A stretch of DNA of 64,000 nucleotides from Amphritea pacifica (GTDB lineage Bacteria > Pseudomonadota > Gammaproteobacteria > Pseudomonadales > Balneatricaceae), in assembly GCF_016924145.1 (NCBI RefSeq), contig NZ_JAFFZO010000007.1:23936-87935 (forward strand). The letters are read 5' to 3'. Both the position numbers and the translations under genes were made by a program. A model generated the notes under the pieces. The model searched no databases. It saw only the letters and a list, made by a program, of their open reading frames with translations, and was not told the origin of the DNA. Position 1 is the first letter of the stretch. Each line of letters begins with the position of its first letter. Below, piece after piece: positions 61,510-64,000 of the stretch.

Positions 61510-63054
61510 ATGAACATGACTTTTCTCGAAAATCTGGGGCTGACCTCACTCACGTCAGAGAACGTCTATTACAGCGTGATGGGCAACAGCCTGCGTGAAA
61601 CCGGTAAAGGGCAGGAGTTTTCAATCAATTCACCCATCAATGGCATGGAAGTCGCCCGCTTCAGAAATGCCACCCCGGCGCAGCTTGAAGCCGTGATTCA
61701 AAACGCGGAGGAAGCCTTCAAACAGCTACGCACCACGCCGGCACCACTGCGCGGTGAACTGGTCCGTCGTATCGGTAACTTCGCCCGGGAACACAAAGAG
61801 GATCTGGCTAAGGTCATCACCCTGGAATCCGGCAAGATTATGCCTGAAGCACTCGGCGAGGTGCAGGAATGGATCGATGTCTGTGATTTTGCCGTTGGCC
61901 TGTCCCGGCAGCTGCACGGTAAAACGATCGTCAGTGAGCGCCCCGGTCACCGGATGATGGAACAGTGGCAGCCCCTCGGGCCTGTTGCGGTTATAACCGC
62001 CTTCAACTTCCCCATGGCTGTCTGGGCCTGGAACACCATGATCGGCCTGGTGTGTGGTGACTCGATGGTGCTGAAACCGTCCGAGAAAGCGCCGCTCTGT
62101 GCCCTCGCCTGTCAGTCCATTGTAGAGAAAGCACTGGCGACTATGCCAGAGATGCCAAAGGGTATTACCAGCGTTATTATCGGTGATCGTGATATTGGCG
62201 AGCTGATCGCACAGGACAAACGTTTCCCACTGGTATCGGCTACCGGTTCAACAGAGATGGGCCGCAGTGTGGGTCAGACCGTTGGCGCACGTCTGGGCCG
62301 CTCTTTGCTGGAGCTGGGCGGCAACAACGCCATGATCGTATCGGACACCGCCGATCTGGATCTGGCCCTGCGGGCGATTGTGTTCTCTGCCGCCGGTACG
62401 GCTGGCCAGCGTTGTACCACACTGCGTCGCCTGATCACCCACAGATCGATTCAGGACGATCTGGTTGAGCGTCTCAAAAAGTCCTATGCCTCACTGCCCA
62501 TCGGCGATCCAAGCAAAGAAGGATCACTGGTCGGCCCGCTGATCGACAAGCGCAGCTTTGATGCGATGCAGGATGCACTGAGCGCAGCCATTGCACAGGG
62601 GGGTGAAGTTCTCTTCGGTGGCGAGCGTGTCACTGAGGGGGTACCGGATGGTGGTTACTATGTCCGCCCGGCAATTGTCAGTATCGCTCACGATGCCAAA
62701 GTGGTTCATCAAGAGACCTTCGCGCCCATCCTCTATGTGCTGACTTACAGCAACATCGAAGAAGCGATCGGGATTCAAAACGAAGTACCGCAGGGCCTCT
62801 CCTCTGCAATCTTTACTGAGAGTATGCGGGAAGCTGAGGTGTTTATGTCAGCGTCCGGTTCTGACTGCGGTATCGCTAACGTCAACATCGGTACGTCCGG
62901 TGCCGAGATCGGCGGTGCATTCGGTGGAGAGAAAGACACTGGCGGCGGTCGTGAGTCCGGCTCCGATGCATGGAAAGCCTATATGCGCCGTACTACCAAC
63001 ACCATCAACTACGGTGGTGAGTTGCCGCTGGCTCAGGGTATCGTGTTCGAATAA
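61510..63054 (+). CDS. amaB: L-aminoadipate-semialdehyde/piperideine-6-carboxylate dehydrogenase
   Basis: A 514-residue ALDH7-type NAD-dependent dehydrogenase: TAFNFPMAVWAWN, LKPSEKAPLCALAC, LELGGNNAMIVSD with the catalytic Glu, and GTAGQRCTTLRRL with the catalytic Cys. AmaB oxidises the semialdehyde of L-2-aminoadipate in lysine degradation, the product being 2-aminoadipate. Size, antiquitin-like motifs and the nearby AmaA-like gene support this role. It is transcribed alone, divergent from the LysR gene. Confidence 0.9.
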   Translation: MNMTFLENLGLTSLTSENVYYSVMGNSLRETGKGQEFSINSPINGMEVARFRNATPAQLEAVIQNAEEAFKQLRTTPAPLRGELVRRIGNFAREHKEDLAKVITLESGKIMPEALGEVQEWIDVCDFAVGLSRQLHGKTIVSERPGHRMMEQWQPLGPVAVITAFNFPMAVWAWNTMIGLVCGDSMVLKPSEKAPLCALACQSIVEKALATMPEMPKGITSVIIGDRDIGELIAQDKRFPLVSATGSTEMGRSVGQTVGARLGRSLLELGGNNAMIVSDTADLDLALRAIVFSAAGTAGQRCTTLRRLITHRSIQDDLVERLKKSYASLPIGDPSKEGSLVGPLIDKRSFDAMQDALSAAIAQGGEVLFGGERVTEGVPDGGYYVRPAIVSIAHDAKVVHQETFAPILYVLTYSNIEEAIGIQNEVPQGLSSAIFTESMREAEVFMSASGSDCGIANVNIGTSGAEIGGAFGGEKDTGGGRESGSDAWKAYMRRTTNTINYGGELPLAQGIVFE

Positions 63055-63240
63055 GACAAGCTAAAAAGCTAATCGTTATTCACCCGCCGTGACTGCAAAC
63101 TGCGAAGAGTTGGTCTCGCACTATAGCCCGACATGATTACCTGCGCGGGCTTTAGGCCCTTACCACAAAAGGACCGGGAGCCCTCGGAGTTAACGAGGGC
63201 TTATCAGGCGCTGCAGACTACCCCTGTATCGCGAATGTAT
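63055..63240. other. intergenic stem-loops after amaB
   Basis: The segment holds an 8-bp hairpin AGCCCTCG/CGAGGGCT with a 7-nt loop at 63179-63201, lacking a T run. It may still act as a 3' processing or weak termination signal between the convergent amaB and isomerase genes. No gene is seen. Confidence 0.5.
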
Positions 63241-63630
63241 TCAGCCTTTGTCGGCAAGTTTTTTATGGATGTTGTTCATCCGGTAGTTACGCTCCGGGTG
63301 CAGTTCAATCATCTCAAAACCCGCGCTCATCCAGCGACGGTCAAACACCGGTTTAAGGCATTCACTGAAAGTTTCAAAGATCTTATCAGAAGCCTCTTTA
63401 AGCACTTCAGGCGGACGGCCAGACCCCACTTTCGCGGTCAGATGCACAAACGTATTGTCAGGATCACCCTCGCCAACACGGAAATGCTCGCAGCGGATCG
63501 CCCGGCTGCGAATACCACCTATCGGGAAAACTCCCGTAGCAATCGCGGTGGCGTTTAACTTCTCAAACAACGCCGGGATATCCAGATCATCATCCAGGTT
63601 GGCTGAGTATTCCATAATAAAATGAGGCAT
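63241..63630 (-). CDS. 5-carboxymethyl-2-hydroxymuconate isomerase
   Basis: A 129-residue tautomerase-like enzyme (CHMI) with PHFIMEYSANLD at the N-terminus (catalytic Pro1), then the segment GGIRSRAIRCEHFRVGEGDPDNTFVHLTAKVGSGR. In homoprotocatechuate degradation it isomerises CHM. No other hpa genes are in the window, so its pathway here is unclear; some homologues act on other 2-oxo acids. It probably starts at the ATG at 63630 with AGGAGG about 4 bp before. Confidence 0.9.
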   Translation of the reverse strand: MPHFIMEYSANLDDDLDIPALFEKLNATAIATGVFPIGGIRSRAIRCEHFRVGEGDPDNTFVHLTAKVGSGRPPEVLKEASDKIFETFSECLKPVFDRRWMSAGFEMIELHPERNYRMNNIHKKLADKG

Positions 63631-63689
63631 ATATCCTCCTCTTACTGATATATATTTCTAAGCGTTTCGCTCTCTGGCCTTAAAGCCGT

Positions 63690-64000
63690 ACAACCAAACC
63701 CAATAGCTTGTCTAAGCGTCACGAGCGCAGATCAGACAAGGCGGAAGCAAGTGAAAAGCGCGCAGTTTAGCCTGCTGAATAAGTACTTTATACCTTCTCT
63801 CAACACCATACGATCAAACGCAATAGCTTGTCTAAGCGTCACGAGCGCAGATCAGACAAGGCGGAAGCAGGTGAAAAGCGCGCAGTTTAGCCTGCTGAAT
63901 AAGTACTTTATACCTTCTCTCAACACCATACGATCAAACGCAATAGCTTGTCTAAGCGTCACGAGCGCAGATCAGACAAGGCGGAAGCAGGTGAAAAGCG
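63690..64000. repeat. 120-bp tandem repeat, truncated by the window edge
   Basis: Exact 120-bp periodicity: blocks beginning ACGAGCGCAGATCAGACAAG recur at 63721, 63841 and 63961. Two full units and half of a third are present; the first differs slightly (one G-to-A change in GCGGAAGCAAGTG, and a diverged left edge). Each unit carries a short dyad CTTGTCT/AGACAAG and the element CGCAGTTTAGCCTGCTG. There is no long open frame. The array continues beyond the window. It could be a noncoding satellite or a repeated mobile sequence. Confidence 0.92.

Noticed and set aside
63690-64000. CRISPR array
   Set aside because: The units are 120 bp, nearly identical throughout, with no unique spacers and no cas genes.

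Overview
The window looks like chromosomal DNA of a marine-type gammaproteobacterium, most like the Oceanospirillales (Amphritea, Neptunomonas and Marinobacterium relatives). This rests on the gene complement: a DecR-type Lrp regulator, a GlrK/QseG/GlrR cassette, TmcA, NR salvage, a complete C-P lyase operon and Pseudomonas-like lysine catabolism genes. The placement is inference. I see no rRNA, tRNA, phage, insertion sequence or CRISPR array. Genes are dense, on both strands, and mostly in short operons.

Layout. 1-7.6 kb: DNA polymerase IV with an exact LexA core box upstream, a small winged-helix protein, a charged small protein, an OlsF-like two-domain acyltransferase, a VWA/J-domain pair, a large lipoprotein and an FAH-fold enzyme. 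7.6-11.5 kb: an EF-hand secreted protein, then histidine kinase GlrK, a QseG-like lipoprotein and the sigma-54 activator GlrR. A sigma-54 promoter and a GlrR-like palindrome lie upstream, suggesting autoregulation. 11.6-26.4 kb: YbaK, CigR-like and Ysc84-like proteins, DUF3820, MOSC, TmcA, an FGGY kinase beside a glycerophosphodiesterase, a GGDEF protein with a broken active site, DUF924, a GST, a duplicated winged-helix/PD-(D/E)XK-like protein, a RaiA-like hibernation factor, a triple SH3b protein and an EAL-HDOD protein.

26.7-37.7 kb: an operon for 5-oxoproline and probably D-glutamate. Two proteins matching the two parts of D-glutamate cyclase flank pxpABC. Next come a REP cluster, a Cds1-like cysteine desulfhydrase divergent from a DecR-like regulator, a LysR regulator, D-amino acid aminotransferase (which interconverts D-Glu and 2-oxoglutarate), PnuC with an NR kinase, and NemA with an ArsR regulator. 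37.8-45.4 kb: a Dph6-type ATPase, a methyltransferase, an orphan ParA-like ATPase, RhlE, glutaminase, an unknown membrane-anchored protein behind a long inverted repeat, a SpoU methylase and a diguanylate cyclase.

45.5-57.6 kb: on the minus strand, a hexapeptide transferase then phnCDEFGHIJKLMNP and an EamA transporter. Together these cover phosphonate uptake, C-P bond cleavage and processing of the ribose cyclic phosphate. A Pho-box-like sequence precedes phnC, and a LysR C-terminal remnant lies upstream of the transferase. 58-63 kb: a lysine/pipecolate/2-oxoadipate set (short DUF1338 dioxygenase, AmaA, LysR, AmaB). The window ends with a CHM isomerase and a 120-bp tandem repeat that runs off the edge.

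Start codons were moved inward wherever a ribosome-binding site or family alignment favoured it. Functions are from recognised family features in the translated sequences; no database search was run.
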